Part shown: positions 36,157 to 44,808 of the stretch, in pieces
Numbering within the stretch: position 1 is the stretch's first letter
How the letters are laid out: each line of letters opens with the position of its first letter
Position numbers and translations under genes: made by a program
Origin: Arthrobacter sp. YD4
GTDB lineage: Bacteria > Actinomycetota > Actinomycetes > Actinomycetales > Micrococcaceae
Length of the DNA: 64,000 bases
Assembly: GCF_030410515.1 (NCBI RefSeq)
Contig: NZ_JAUHHD010000002.1
Coordinates: forward strand, 351,419-415,418
Direction of reading: 5' to 3'
Notes under the pieces: model-generated
What the model was told of the DNA's origin: nothing
Seen by the model: the letters and a program-made list of their open reading frames with translations, nothing else
Database searches by the model: none

Positions 36157-37092
36157 TCAGGACAGGACGTCCTTGGTGGCGAACCGGGCGTAGGCCAAGG
36201 CGCCGAACACCGCCACATACCCGGCCTGAAGCAGCGCGTTGGCTCCGAACGAATCCCAGCCGACCGGCTGCCGGAGCAGGTCGGCAAAGTCCAGCCAGCG
36301 GTGGCTGAGCAGCCACGGATGGAGCCAGTCCAGCTGCGGCAGCGCGTCCGCCACCTGCGAGACCACGGCCAGGACCACGGTGGCCGCCATCGCCCCGACC
36401 GGGACGTCGGTGAGGGAAGAAACGAACAGCCCGACGGCGGAGAGCCCCAGCAGGGACACCGCCAGATACGCGGCGATCAGGAGCAGCCGGCCCACCGCCT
36501 CGGCGACGCCGATGGTGTCCCCGGAGAGCAGCGTCACCGGCCCCACCGGGAAGAGCAGGGCGCCGATGCCGGCGCCGGCCAGGGCGACGGCGGCCGGGGC
36601 TGCGACGGCGAACGCCGCGGCGGCAAGGTACTTCACCAGCACCAGGCGGCCGCGGCCGGCCGGCGCCGCCAGCAGGTACCGCAGGGTCCCCTGGCCGGCT
36701 TCCCCGGCGAGGGTGTCCCCGGCCACCACGCCCACCGTCAACGGCAGGAACAATGGGACGGCCACCACCATGGCCGTGATCCCGACGAAGAGTCCGTTCT
36801 GGCTGATCCGGTCCAGGAAGGCGGGGCCGCGCCCCGGCGGCACGGCGGAGGAGAGCCGGACGGCGACGGCGATCAGGATAGGGATGGCCGCGAGCGCCAG
36901 CAGCATGGCCCAGGTACGCCGGCGGCGGAACAGCACGGCCAGCTCCGAGCCGAGCAGCCGGAGCACCGGCACGGGCCTGGTCGATGCGGACGGCCGGGGC
37001 GTTGTCCGGGGCTGGCGCTCGGACCGAAATCGGTCCGCGGACCCCGATTCGGATGCAGGCGTCTCCCGCGGCGCCGGTTCAGCGGGCGACAT
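36157..37092 (-). CDS. ABC-2-type transporter permease
   Basis: 311 residues with a basic N-terminus and six hydrophobic segments (LAALALAAIPILIAVAVRL, FVGITAMVVAVPLFLPLTVGVVAGDTLAGEAGQGTLRYLL and others). The GEAGQGTLRYLL motif after the second helix is typical of ABC-2 permeases such as those of natural-product or NatB-like exporters. It overlaps the ATPase gene by 14 nt. Substrate unknown. Confidence 0.88.
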   Translation of the reverse strand: MSPAEPAPRETPASESGSADRFRSERQPRTTPRPSASTRPVPVLRLLGSELAVLFRRRRTWAMLLALAAIPILIAVAVRLSSAVPPGRGPAFLDRISQNGLFVGITAMVVAVPLFLPLTVGVVAGDTLAGEAGQGTLRYLLAAPAGRGRLVLVKYLAAAAFAVAAPAAVALAGAGIGALLFPVGPVTLLSGDTIGVAEAVGRLLLIAAYLAVSLLGLSAVGLFVSSLTDVPVGAMAATVVLAVVSQVADALPQLDWLHPWLLSHRWLDFADLLRQPVGWDSFGANALLQAGYVAVFGALAYARFATKDVLS

Positions 37093-38137
37093 CGAAGCCC
37101 TCCCCGGTCAGTTCCACGAAGCGGTCCTCCAGGCTGCCCTGCTCCACCGCGAAGCCCCGCACCCTGACGCCCGCGGCCACCAGGGCGGAGACCAGATCTT
37201 CCGGCGGGGGCTGCGGCGCCACGGCCGGGCTTTCCGGCAGCGGCGCGGTGACTTCCCCGTCCTGTCCGGCCGCGGCGGCAAGGCCCAGGCCGCGGAGGAC
37301 CCGGACGGCGTCGTCCGGGTCGGGAGTACGCAGCCGCACCCGTGCGTGGCCGTCCTGCCGGAGCTGCGCCAGCGTCCCCTGGGCCACCACTCGTCCTGCG
37401 CTCATGATTGCGGCGTGCGTGCAGATTTGTTCCACCTCGGCCAGTAGGTGGCTGGAGACGAAGACGGTGGTGCCGTCCGCGGCGAGGGACCGCACGAGGT
37501 GCCGCACCTCGCGGGTACCCTGCGGGTCCAGGCCGTTGGTGGGCTCGTCCAGGACCAGGAGCTCGCGCGGGGCCAGCAGCGCGTTGGCGATGCCCAGCCG
37601 CTGCTTCATGCCCAGGGAGTAGGCCCTGACCGGCTTGTCCGCGGCGTGGGTCAGTCCCACCCGTTCCAGTGCCCGATGGACCCGGGCGTGCCGGGTCCGG
37701 GCCGGGGCCTCGGGGTCCGCTGCGTCGAACCGCAGCAGGTTCGCCGTGCCCGAGAGGAACGGGTAGAAGGCCGGGCCTTCCACCAGGGCGCCGACTCGTG
37801 GGAGCACGGACCTCAACTGCCGCGGCATCTCCTCGCCCAGGACGTGGACGGTTCCGGCGGAGGCCGCCGCCAGGCCCAGCAGGATCCGGATGGTGGTGGT
37901 CTTCCCCGAGCCGTTGGGGCCGAGGAACCCGAAGACGGAGCCCGTCGGGACGGCCAGGTCGACGCCGTCGACCGCCAGCTGGCGGCCGAACCGTTTACTC
38001 AGGCCGAGGGTCTCGATGCTGAGGCCGGACGGCCCGGGACCCGGTTCCGCCACACGCCCAGGGGCCGCCGCACTCCCCGGAGGCGTCTCCCGCACCGGGG
38101 AGACGGGGTTCCCGGCACGCCCGGAGCGGTCGGTCAC
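37079..38137 (-). CDS. ABC transporter ATP-binding protein
   Basis: 352 residues. Walker A GPNGSGKTTTIRIL, signature YSLGMKQRLGIANALL, Walker B LLVLDEPTNGLDPQG and switch His in VFVSSHLL are all present. An extended N-terminus of about 40 residues and a C-terminal regulatory part surround the NBD, as in DrrA/NatA-type exporters. It overlaps the upstream LolA-like gene by ATGA and the permease by 14 nt. Confidence 0.92.
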   Translation of the reverse strand: MTDRSGRAGNPVSPVRETPPGSAAAPGRVAEPGPGPSGLSIETLGLSKRFGRQLAVDGVDLAVPTGSVFGFLGPNGSGKTTTIRILLGLAAASAGTVHVLGEEMPRQLRSVLPRVGALVEGPAFYPFLSGTANLLRFDAADPEAPARTRHARVHRALERVGLTHAADKPVRAYSLGMKQRLGIANALLAPRELLVLDEPTNGLDPQGTREVRHLVRSLAADGTTVFVSSHLLAEVEQICTHAAIMSAGRVVAQGTLAQLRQDGHARVRLRTPDPDDAVRVLRGLGLAAAAGQDGEVTAPLPESPAVAPQPPPEDLVSALVAAGVRVRGFAVEQGSLEDRFVELTGEGFDVAR

Positions 38138-39270
38138 TGGCCGCCGGCCGCGGCCTGCAGCCGCGCCAGCGGCACGGACCCCAGGAACACCCGTCCGTCG
38201 TCGAGAATCAGGACATTCAGCAGTGCCGTGGACAACAGCCGGCCACCCGCCACGGGGACCGCGGCCTGTTGGAGCAGGGCCGCCGCATTGCCCGGCGTGG
38301 CACCGGCGGCGCCGGATGCCGCGGGCGTCAAGGTACCGGCGGGCAGTTCCAGCACGGAATCCCAGCCGCTGCCGCTGACCTTGCGCTTCCCGGCCTGCGG
38401 GTCATTGCCGGTTCCGGACGGCTTGTGGGCGGCCTGGCCGGAGTGATCCTGCCCGGAAGGATCCCGGGCGGGAAGTTCCTTGACACTGGCGCCGGCCGGC
38501 GGGGTGAACTGGAAGATTCCGGCGTCCGGGGCGGTCAGCGAGATGGCACTGAACGCCACCCGGAAGGCCGGGTCCGCCTGGCCGCGGGCCTTCAGTTCCA
38601 CGCCCAGCGGCAGCCCCGTCTGGCCGTCCACCATGATCGCCGCCGAGGCCATCAGCGTGTCCGAGCTCTTCGGGGTGAGGACCAGCTGGTAGGCAGAGCG
38701 GCCGGCGACGTCGACGTCCGGCGCGAGGGCCACATCGCTGGTGGGTTTGAGCGCGGCCAGGAGCTTCGCTGCCAGCGCATCCGGCGTGGGGACCGCCCCG
38801 GCGTCGGTCCCGGATCCGGCGCCCTTGCCCATGCCCTGGTGTCCGGCGTCGGCGGGGATGACGGCGTGGGCGGCGGAGTTGTCCTTGGAGGAGTAGAGCC
38901 AGAGGTCGTTGCCGCGGCGGATGACGTCGCGTTCGGCGAGCCGGTCCAGCACCTGCACGCGGAGGTTCTCGGTTCCGTTGCGGTAGACGCGAGCCGTGTG
39001 CGGTCCGGTCAGCAGCTCAAGCCAGGCGGTCTCCGGGGAGCTTCCCGGCCCGGTGGTGGGCAGTTGGGGAAGGCCCAGGCTGGAGGCTTGGTCCAGCGTG
39101 CCGGAGAACGCGGCCTGGTGTTGCCCGGCCATGAGGGCGATCACCTCGGCCGGGGTCTTCGAAGGCAGCGGATCCTTGGCGCTGGCCGGGACAGACCCCG
39201 CCAGGACTCCGGCGGCGATCACGGCGGGGACGACGGCGGCTGGCATCCAGCGCAGCCACGTGCGGGTCAT
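38134..39270 (-). CDS. LolA-like exported protein of an ABC exporter operon
   Basis: 378 residues with a signal peptide (cleavage near SASA, residue 31) and a LolA/RseB-like beta-sheet domain (TARVYRNGTENLRVQVLDRLAERDVIRRGNDLWLYSSKDN and VDVAGRSAYQLVLTP). Such domains carry or sense lipids. The mature N-terminus has no lipobox. It is the first gene of an operon with ATPase and permease, so the three may move or sense a hydrophobic compound. Function is inferred. Confidence 0.82.
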   Translation of the reverse strand: MTRTWLRWMPAAVVPAVIAAGVLAGSVPASAKDPLPSKTPAEVIALMAGQHQAAFSGTLDQASSLGLPQLPTTGPGSSPETAWLELLTGPHTARVYRNGTENLRVQVLDRLAERDVIRRGNDLWLYSSKDNSAAHAVIPADAGHQGMGKGAGSGTDAGAVPTPDALAAKLLAALKPTSDVALAPDVDVAGRSAYQLVLTPKSSDTLMASAAIMVDGQTGLPLGVELKARGQADPAFRVAFSAISLTAPDAGIFQFTPPAGASVKELPARDPSGQDHSGQAAHKPSGTGNDPQAGKRKVSGSGWDSVLELPAGTLTPAASGAAGATPGNAAALLQQAAVPVAGGRLLSTALLNVLILDDGRVFLGSVPLARLQAAAGGQ

Positions 39271-39336
39271 GACGACCGCGCTCCTGCATGGCAGTTCATG
39301 TATTAACTCTACGCCCGCCGGTGATGGGCATCACGC

Positions 39337-40374
39337 TCAGGAGCGGCCGAGCACCGGCCCGAAGTTGGCCCGGTCCGCCAGGCGCGGATCCTCCCGGTCC
39401 GGGACCACCATGACCGGTCCCTTGGTGTGGTGCAGGATGCCGTCCGAGGTGGAGCCCAGGAGCATTCCGGCAAAGCCGCCGCGGCCGCGGGTGCCCACCA
39501 CCACCAGTTCCACGTGGCGGCTGGCTTCGACCAGGACGTCCACCGGTGAGCCGTCCACCAGGCTGGTCTCCACCTCCAGGTTGGGGAAGTGGCTCTTCAC
39601 CCAGGCGACGCCGGCGTCGAGCTGGACCCGGATGTCGGCGAACAGGGCCTCCCGGTCCATCGGGGCGGGAACCCAGGCGAGCGAGCCGCTGTACTGCGGC
39701 ACGGCGCAGACAATCCGCAGCTTCGCGGCGAGCCGCTCCGCCCCGGCGGCGGCCTCAAGGACGGCCACCCGGGCCTGGTCGGAGCCGTCGACGCCCACCA
39801 CCACGACGTTCTCCACCGGCTGGTGGCCCGACTTCTCGCGCTCCGCCCGGACGTGCCGGTCCTCGGTGGTCTCGCCCAGCCGGTCGCCGCAGACCAGCGG
39901 GACGGTCACGGTGGGGCACTTGGCGTGGGCGGGCAGGGCGCTGCTGACCGACCCGAGCAGCCGGCCGACGAATCCACCCCGGCCCCGGGTGCCGAAGACC
40001 AGCAGGTCAGCGGTCTCGGTCATCTCCAGCAGGACCCCGGAGGCGTCGCCGTTCTCCACCGAGGCGTCGACGTCGATCGAGTACCCGGCCACCTTGTCCA
40101 TGGCCTGCTTGAGGATGGCTTCTGCGCCCTCGCGGATGACGGAGTCGTCCACGGTGGCGTAGCCGCCGTCGAGTCCGGAGGCGGCGAAGACGGGCACCGA
40201 GTAGGCGGTGACGATGTGCAGCGGTTCCTGCCGTCGTTCGGCTTCCCTGGCCGCCCACACGAGGGCACAGTGGCTGTGCTCGGAGCCGTCGACGCCGACG
40301 ACGATGCCGCGCACGGCGGGGCGTTCCCCGCCGGAATCGCCGTCGCGGTATGGGTGCGTCTGTTCCTCGGCCAT
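39337..40374 (-). CDS. Universal stress protein with two Usp domains
   Basis: 345 residues forming a tandem UspA protein. Domain 1 (about 20-165) starts GIVVGVDGSEHSHCALVWAAREA and ends VFGTRGRGGFVGRLLGSVSSALPAHAKCP; domain 2 (about 185-330) starts VVVVGVDGSDQARVAVLEAA and ends VVGTRGRGGFAGMLLGSTSDGILHH. Both keep the G-2X-G-9X-G(S/T) ATP-binding motif. Usually induced in starvation, hypoxia or late growth. Confidence 0.93.
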   Translation of the reverse strand: MAEEQTHPYRDGDSGGERPAVRGIVVGVDGSEHSHCALVWAAREAERRQEPLHIVTAYSVPVFAASGLDGGYATVDDSVIREGAEAILKQAMDKVAGYSIDVDASVENGDASGVLLEMTETADLLVFGTRGRGGFVGRLLGSVSSALPAHAKCPTVTVPLVCGDRLGETTEDRHVRAEREKSGHQPVENVVVVGVDGSDQARVAVLEAAAGAERLAAKLRIVCAVPQYSGSLAWVPAPMDREALFADIRVQLDAGVAWVKSHFPNLEVETSLVDGSPVDVLVEASRHVELVVVGTRGRGGFAGMLLGSTSDGILHHTKGPVMVVPDREDPRLADRANFGPVLGRS

Positions 40375-40516
40375 GGGGTCCGCCTCCTCGCGAATGTGGC
40401 TGTGTTGCGGCTATTCTGCCAGATCAGCGGGGCCTCGGCGTGCACCTCCTCGGACCGTCGCCGGACCGCCCGCACGCCCACTCCCGGGCATTGCGTCAAA
40501 GTCTTTAACGCGGGTC

Positions 40517-40545
40517 TGTTCACGGTCAGAATTGTTGGGTATCCT
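40517..40545 (+). promoter_or_regulatory. Possible promoter in the 298-bp gap before the Rossmann protein gene
   Basis: TGTTCA (40517-40522) and TATCCT (40540-40545) are 17 bp apart. The rest of the 40375-40672 gap shows no gene; the Usp gene promoter must lie at its left end. A leader of about 120 nt would follow. Confidence 0.4.
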
Positions 40546-40672
40546 CTGAGGCATTGCTGAACCGAGACTCGTCTTTCAGATCTGATCATCCCCCTGGGAT
40601 GCCCTGAGACGGGTCCGGAAAGCTGTCCGGGCACGGGCCCGGATCCGGCATTATTCGAGGAGGGACCCTGCA

Positions 40673-41353
40673 GTGTCGAGCATGCCTGTGAACGGCGGAA
40701 TCGAACGGACCAGCACTGTGGTCATCGGTACGGGTCTGTCCGGTTTGGCGGTGGCCAGCGAGCTGCAGCGCCGCGGCGTCGACGCCATTGTGGTCGAAGG
40801 CCTGGACCTCCTCGGGGCCGCCAACCCGGCCAACACCTCGTCCCTCCAGCGCTGCGACGCGGCCGACGCGGCCACGCTGCGCGAACGCAACGAAATCCTC
40901 CGCCACCTCCGCAACTACGCCGCCAGCCACAACCTTGACGTCCGCGGCTCGGTCCGCGCCCTGCAGCTGGACCGGCTGATGGCCGACGGCGCCGGGGCGG
41001 GAACCGCCTGCCTGGCGGGCACCTCCGGTTCCGACTACGCCATGGCGCCGTCCCAGGGCTGGGCGGTCCGGACCCCGGGCGGAATCCTCTACGCAGACCA
41101 CCTGGTGCTTACCCGCTGCGCGCACAGCCAGCTGCGGCGCATGCTGGTGGAGCTCGGCGTCGCCGTCGGCCAGAACCTGATGGCCGCCATGCACGCCCTC
41201 GGCATGTACCTTGTGGGCGTGGGCGAACTGATCACCCCGACGCCGAAGGAAGTGCTGCGGCAGGCCAAGGTCGTCGGCCAGGCCATCTCGGCCAAGGTGC
41301 ACCCGGAGGGCCTGCCGTCCCTGCTCGGCGGCCAGCTGGCGCGGCCCGCCTGA
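40673..41353 (+). CDS. Short Rossmann-fold protein resembling the FAD domain of flavin monooxygenases
   Basis: 226 residues from GTG 40673 (GAGGAGGG lies 8 nt upstream; ATG 40682 is a weaker choice). The N-terminus VVIGTGLSGLAVASELQRRGVDAIVVEG is a dinucleotide-binding fold, and NEILRHLRNYAASHNLDVRGS resembles the helix after it in Baeyer-Villiger-type monooxygenases. The NADPH domain and the catalytic regions are absent, so it is about half of such an enzyme. No frameshift remnant follows, so it may be a natural short protein. Confidence 0.7.
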   Translation: MSSMPVNGGIERTSTVVIGTGLSGLAVASELQRRGVDAIVVEGLDLLGAANPANTSSLQRCDAADAATLRERNEILRHLRNYAASHNLDVRGSVRALQLDRLMADGAGAGTACLAGTSGSDYAMAPSQGWAVRTPGGILYADHLVLTRCAHSQLRRMLVELGVAVGQNLMAAMHALGMYLVGVGELITPTPKEVLRQAKVVGQAISAKVHPEGLPSLLGGQLARPA

Positions 41354-41395
41354 CCCGCAGCCACCTAAACCGCAGCCGGTTGGAACCGTCGCGGG

Positions 41396-42031
41396 TTAGA
41401 CCCGGTCGTCGTCTCCGGCCTGCAGCCGGCGCTTCGCCATCAGGCCCAGTGCCACCAGGATGCCGATGGCGACGGCCACGAAGATCACGATGCTCCACGG
41501 AAACGGCTCCGATGCGTCCTTCACCGGCGTCGGGGCGATGGTCGTCCCGGGCTCGGCGGTGCCCATGGTCGGGACGGTGTTGGCGCCCGTGGACGCGCCC
41601 GCCGACGCTGCCGCTCCCGGAGCCGCGGCCGCCGCGGTGAAGCCGAAGGTTCCCTCGATCGGGTGTCCGTCGGAGCTTGCCACGCGCCACTGCACAGTGA
41701 ACCGGCCGGCGGGGGCGCCCGGCTTCAGCGGTTGGGACGCGACGTTGTCCACGATCTGCACGTCGCCGTCCGCCCAGTTGCTGCCGCCGGCGTCGTTGAC
41801 CTTGATCTGCGAACCGATTGCCAGGGGGTGGTTGCTGAGGGTGATGGAGACCTTTTCCGGCGGGGCGGGCAGGCTGGCGTCGGCCGCCGGGCTGGTGGAT
41901 TCCACCGAGTCGTGGGCGGACGCGGGCGCTGCCGCCAGGACGGTCAGCCCCAGCGCGGCCGCGACGAATAGCAGCACCGCGGTCAGGCAACGGATCAGGG
42001 CGGAAGCGGGAGTGTAGCGGTAAGAAGGCAT
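41396..42031 (-). CDS. CopC-domain copper-binding membrane-anchored protein
   Basis: 211 residues. A signal peptide ends at ASA39, making His40 the first mature residue, the Cu(II) ligand of CopC proteins. The domain continues with SPAADASLPAPPEKVSITLSN and RFTVQWRVASSDGHPIEGTFGFTA, which supplies further ligands (Asp and His in SSDGH). A Pro/Thr/Ala linker and a C-terminal helix anchor it in the membrane. It is related to YcnJ/YobA-type copper proteins. No CopD partner is adjacent. Confidence 0.9.
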   Translation of the reverse strand: MPSYRYTPASALIRCLTAVLLFVAAALGLTVLAAAPASAHDSVESTSPAADASLPAPPEKVSITLSNHPLAIGSQIKVNDAGGSNWADGDVQIVDNVASQPLKPGAPAGRFTVQWRVASSDGHPIEGTFGFTAAAAAPGAAASAGASTGANTVPTMGTAEPGTTIAPTPVKDASEPFPWSIVIFVAVAIGILVALGLMAKRRLQAGDDDRV

Positions 42032-42099
42032 GACGGAGCGACTCCTTGAGTGTTGGCTTCCTTACAGACTAGGCGAATCTGGCAGGTGGGCGCCGTCAC

Positions 42100-42110
42100 T
42101 CCTAATAGGA
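42100..42110. promoter_or_regulatory. Palindrome TCCTAATAGGA between copC-like and purine permease genes
   Basis: An 11-bp perfect dyad with a central A lies in the 113-bp divergent intergenic region. Its position, 35 bp before the permease ATG and about 70 bp before the CopC gene, fits promoter elements or an operator. Confidence 0.35.
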
Positions 42111-42144
42111 TTTAGCCAACACTCTTTTCCCTCCCGGAGGACCA

Positions 42145-43587
42145 ATGCTTAAGCAGGGCTCTGCACTCGACCGGTATTTCAAGATTTCCGAACGGGGGTC
42201 GAACTTCTCCCGTGAAATCCGCGGCGGGTTCGCCACGTTCTTCGCCATGAGCTACATCGTGGTTCTCAACCCGCTGATCCTCTCGGGCGCGGACTCATCC
42301 GGCGGCACCCTCGGCTTCCCCGCCGTCGCCGCCGTCACGGCCTTTGTGGCCGGCATCCTGACCATCCTGATGGGCGCCTGGGCCAAGCACCCGTTCGCCC
42401 TGGCCACGGGCCTCGGCGTCAACGCCTTTGTGGCAGTCACGGTCGCCACCAACCCGGGCCTGACCTGGCCGGACATGATGGGTCTGGTGGTCCTCTCCGG
42501 CGTCACCATGCTGATCCTGGTCCTCACCGGCTTCCGGACCGCCGTGTTCAAGGCCGTCCCGGAGGGCCTCAAGACCGCGATCGTGGTGGGCATCGGCCTG
42601 TTCATCGCCCTGATCGGCCTGGTCAACGCCGGATTCGTCCGCCGCATCCCCGACGTCGCCGGTACGACCGTTCCCGTGGGCCTGGGCTTCGACGGCAAGC
42701 TGCTCGGCTGGCCCACCTTCGTCTTCGTCGTCGGCCTGATCCTGACCATCGCGCTGGTGGTCCGCAAGGTCAAGGGCGCCATCCTGATCGGCATCATCAC
42801 CTCCACGATCCTCTCCGTGATCCTGGAATTCACCCTGCACATCGGCCCCAGCTTCGACGGCAAGAACTACAACCCGCAGGGCTGGTCCCTGGTGGCTCCG
42901 AAGTTCTCCGAGTGGGCCGCCCCGGACCTGTCCCTGATCGGCAAGGCCAACCCGTTCGGCGCCTTCGAGCACCTCGGCGTCGTCGCTGCCACCCTGCTGG
43001 CCTTCGTGATCCTGCTCAGCATCTTCTTCGACGCCATGGGCACCATGGTGGGCCTGGCCACCGAGGCCGGCACCATCGACAAGGACGGCAACATCCCCAA
43101 CGTTGACCGCGTCCTGCAGATCGATGCCCTGGGCGCGATCGTGGGCGGCGGCGCGTCCGTCTCCTCCAACCAGATCTACGTCGAGTCCGGCGCAGGTATC
43201 GGCGAGGGCGCTCGCACCGGTCTGGCCTCCGTGGTCACCGGCCTGCTGTTCCTCGTGGCCATGTTCTTCACCCCGCTGATCAACCTGGTTCCGTTCGAGG
43301 CCGTGGCCCCCGCCCTGGTGGTGGTGGGCTTCATGATGGTCTCCCAGGTGGGCAAGATCGACTGGCAGGACTGGGGCATCGCGATCCCGGCCTTCCTGAC
43401 CTTCACCCTCATGCCGTTCACCTACTCGATCGCCAACGGCCTGGGCGCCGGCTTTATCTCCTTCGTGCTGATCCGCCTCTTCCAGGGCCGGGCCCGCGAG
43501 ATCCACCCGCTGATGTGGGCCGTGGCCGCCGCGTTCCTGCTGTTCTTCGGCATCGGCCCGATCGAGGCCGCGCTGGGCATCCACTAG
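42145..43587 (+). CDS. NCS2-family purine permease (AzgA-like)
   Basis: 480 residues with 12-14 membrane segments. The start REIRGGFATFFAMSYIVVLNPLILSGADSSG and motifs GLGVNAFVAVTVA, GVTMLILVLTGFR, FFDAMGTMVGLATEAG and ALGAIVGGGASVSSNQIYVESGAGIGEGARTGL match the AzgA/PbuG branch, which imports adenine, guanine or hypoxanthine with protons. GGAGGA precedes the ATG. A 19-bp-stem hairpin ends the unit. Confidence 0.92.
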   Translation: MLKQGSALDRYFKISERGSNFSREIRGGFATFFAMSYIVVLNPLILSGADSSGGTLGFPAVAAVTAFVAGILTILMGAWAKHPFALATGLGVNAFVAVTVATNPGLTWPDMMGLVVLSGVTMLILVLTGFRTAVFKAVPEGLKTAIVVGIGLFIALIGLVNAGFVRRIPDVAGTTVPVGLGFDGKLLGWPTFVFVVGLILTIALVVRKVKGAILIGIITSTILSVILEFTLHIGPSFDGKNYNPQGWSLVAPKFSEWAAPDLSLIGKANPFGAFEHLGVVAATLLAFVILLSIFFDAMGTMVGLATEAGTIDKDGNIPNVDRVLQIDALGAIVGGGASVSSNQIYVESGAGIGEGARTGLASVVTGLLFLVAMFFTPLINLVPFEAVAPALVVVGFMMVSQVGKIDWQDWGIAIPAFLTFTLMPFTYSIANGLGAGFISFVLIRLFQGRAREIHPLMWAVAAAFLLFFGIGPIEAALGIH

Positions 43588-43602
43588 GAGTCGCGCGCTC
43601 TT

Positions 43603-43651
43603 CCGGAGGGCACCCCGCCGCAGTGTTTCACCGCGGCGGGGTGCCCTCCGG
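43603..43651. terminator. 19-bp perfect hairpin after the purine permease gene
   Basis: Arms 43603-43621 and 43633-43651 (CCGGAGGGCACCCCGCCGC and its exact complement) enclose an 11-nt loop. There is no T-run. It is 16 nt past the permease stop and is probably a terminator working by stem strength. Confidence 0.75.
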
Positions 43652-43757
43652 CGTTTAAGCCCCGGGTTGTCCCGGGCGCCGGTACGTTTCCGGGATTCCG
43701 GACAGGACGACGGCGGGTGCGCTGGTTTTCCTCCGGTCGCTGCGGTGAGCTAGGAGC

Positions 43758-44750
43758 ATGCCTCTCCTCTGCCCCGCTCCCGACGTCGCGCCCCAGCCCT
43801 GGTCCGGAAGGTTCGACGGCGACGGCGCCGAGCACCGCCGCTGGTGGCAGGCGGTCACGCCCTACCCGGCGGCCTCCCCGGAAGCCTCCAGGGACCGGGC
43901 AGGAGGCACCCCCACACCCACGTCCGGGGATTCCCGCGCCGCGGTCCTGCTCGGCTTCGCCAGCGACGCCGGCGTCCGGCGGAACAGGGGCCGCCCCGGC
44001 GCGGCCGCGGCCCCGGCCGCCCTCCGCGCCGCCCTCGGCCCCCTGGCTTTCCACTCCGGCCGGACCGTCCACGACGCCGGGGACATCACCGTCGAGGGGG
44101 ATGAACTGGAGGCCGGGCAGGTCCGGGCCGGGCGGATCGTCAGCGGCCTGCTCGACGCCGGTGCGCTGCCGGTGGTGCTGGGCGGAGGCCACGAAACCGC
44201 CTTCGCCAGCTACCTGGGCGTTGCCGGGAGCGGAGCGGTCCGGGACGGGCTCCGCGTGGGCGTGCTAAATCTGGACGCCCACTTCGACCTGCGGGACGAA
44301 CCGGTCCCCAGCTCCGGCACCCCGTTCCTGCAGATGGCCCGCGCCGAAACGGCCGCGGGGCGAGCGCTGGAGTACGCCGTCGTCGGCATCTCCGAACCCA
44401 ACAACACCGCCGCCCTGTTCCGCACAGCCGAACGCCTGGGTGTGGAGTACCTGCTGGACGAGGACTGCACCGCGGACGCCGCTGCGGCGTTCGTCGCCCG
44501 CTTCCTGGACCGCGTGGATGCGCTCTACCTGACGATCGACCTGGACGTGTTGCCCGCGTCGGTGGCGCCGGGGGTCAGCGCCCCGGCCGCCTACGGGGTG
44601 CCGTTGCCGGTGATCGCGGCCGTCTGCCGGCAGGTGGCGGCGAGCGGAAAGCTGCTCCATGTGGACGTCGCGGAGCTGAACCCGGAGTACGACGTCGATG
44701 CGCGCACCGCCAAGGTCGCCGCGCGGCTGATAGACACGCTGCTCCGCTGA
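43758..44750 (+). CDS. hutG: Formimidoylglutamase (HutG), arginase family
   Basis: 330 residues of the ureohydrolase fold. Metal-binding motifs are VVLGGGHETAFASY, VGVLNLDAHFDLRD and YLTIDLDVLPASVAPGVSAPA. It would hydrolyse N-formimino-glutamate to glutamate and formamide, the last step of histidine use. The HutG choice over agmatinase rests on the nearby hutH and hutU genes and the GHET/DAHFDLR signature. It has its own start region after the hairpin at 43603-43651. Confidence 0.85.
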   Translation: MPLLCPAPDVAPQPWSGRFDGDGAEHRRWWQAVTPYPAASPEASRDRAGGTPTPTSGDSRAAVLLGFASDAGVRRNRGRPGAAAAPAALRAALGPLAFHSGRTVHDAGDITVEGDELEAGQVRAGRIVSGLLDAGALPVVLGGGHETAFASYLGVAGSGAVRDGLRVGVLNLDAHFDLRDEPVPSSGTPFLQMARAETAAGRALEYAVVGISEPNNTAALFRTAERLGVEYLLDEDCTADAAAAFVARFLDRVDALYLTIDLDVLPASVAPGVSAPAAYGVPLPVIAAVCRQVAASGKLLHVDVAELNPEYDVDARTAKVAARLIDTLLR

Positions 44751-44808
44751 CGCCGGGGCGGGGCACTGCCGCGGGTGCCCCGGCCACTGCCAAGGTCCCC
44801 AGACTTAC

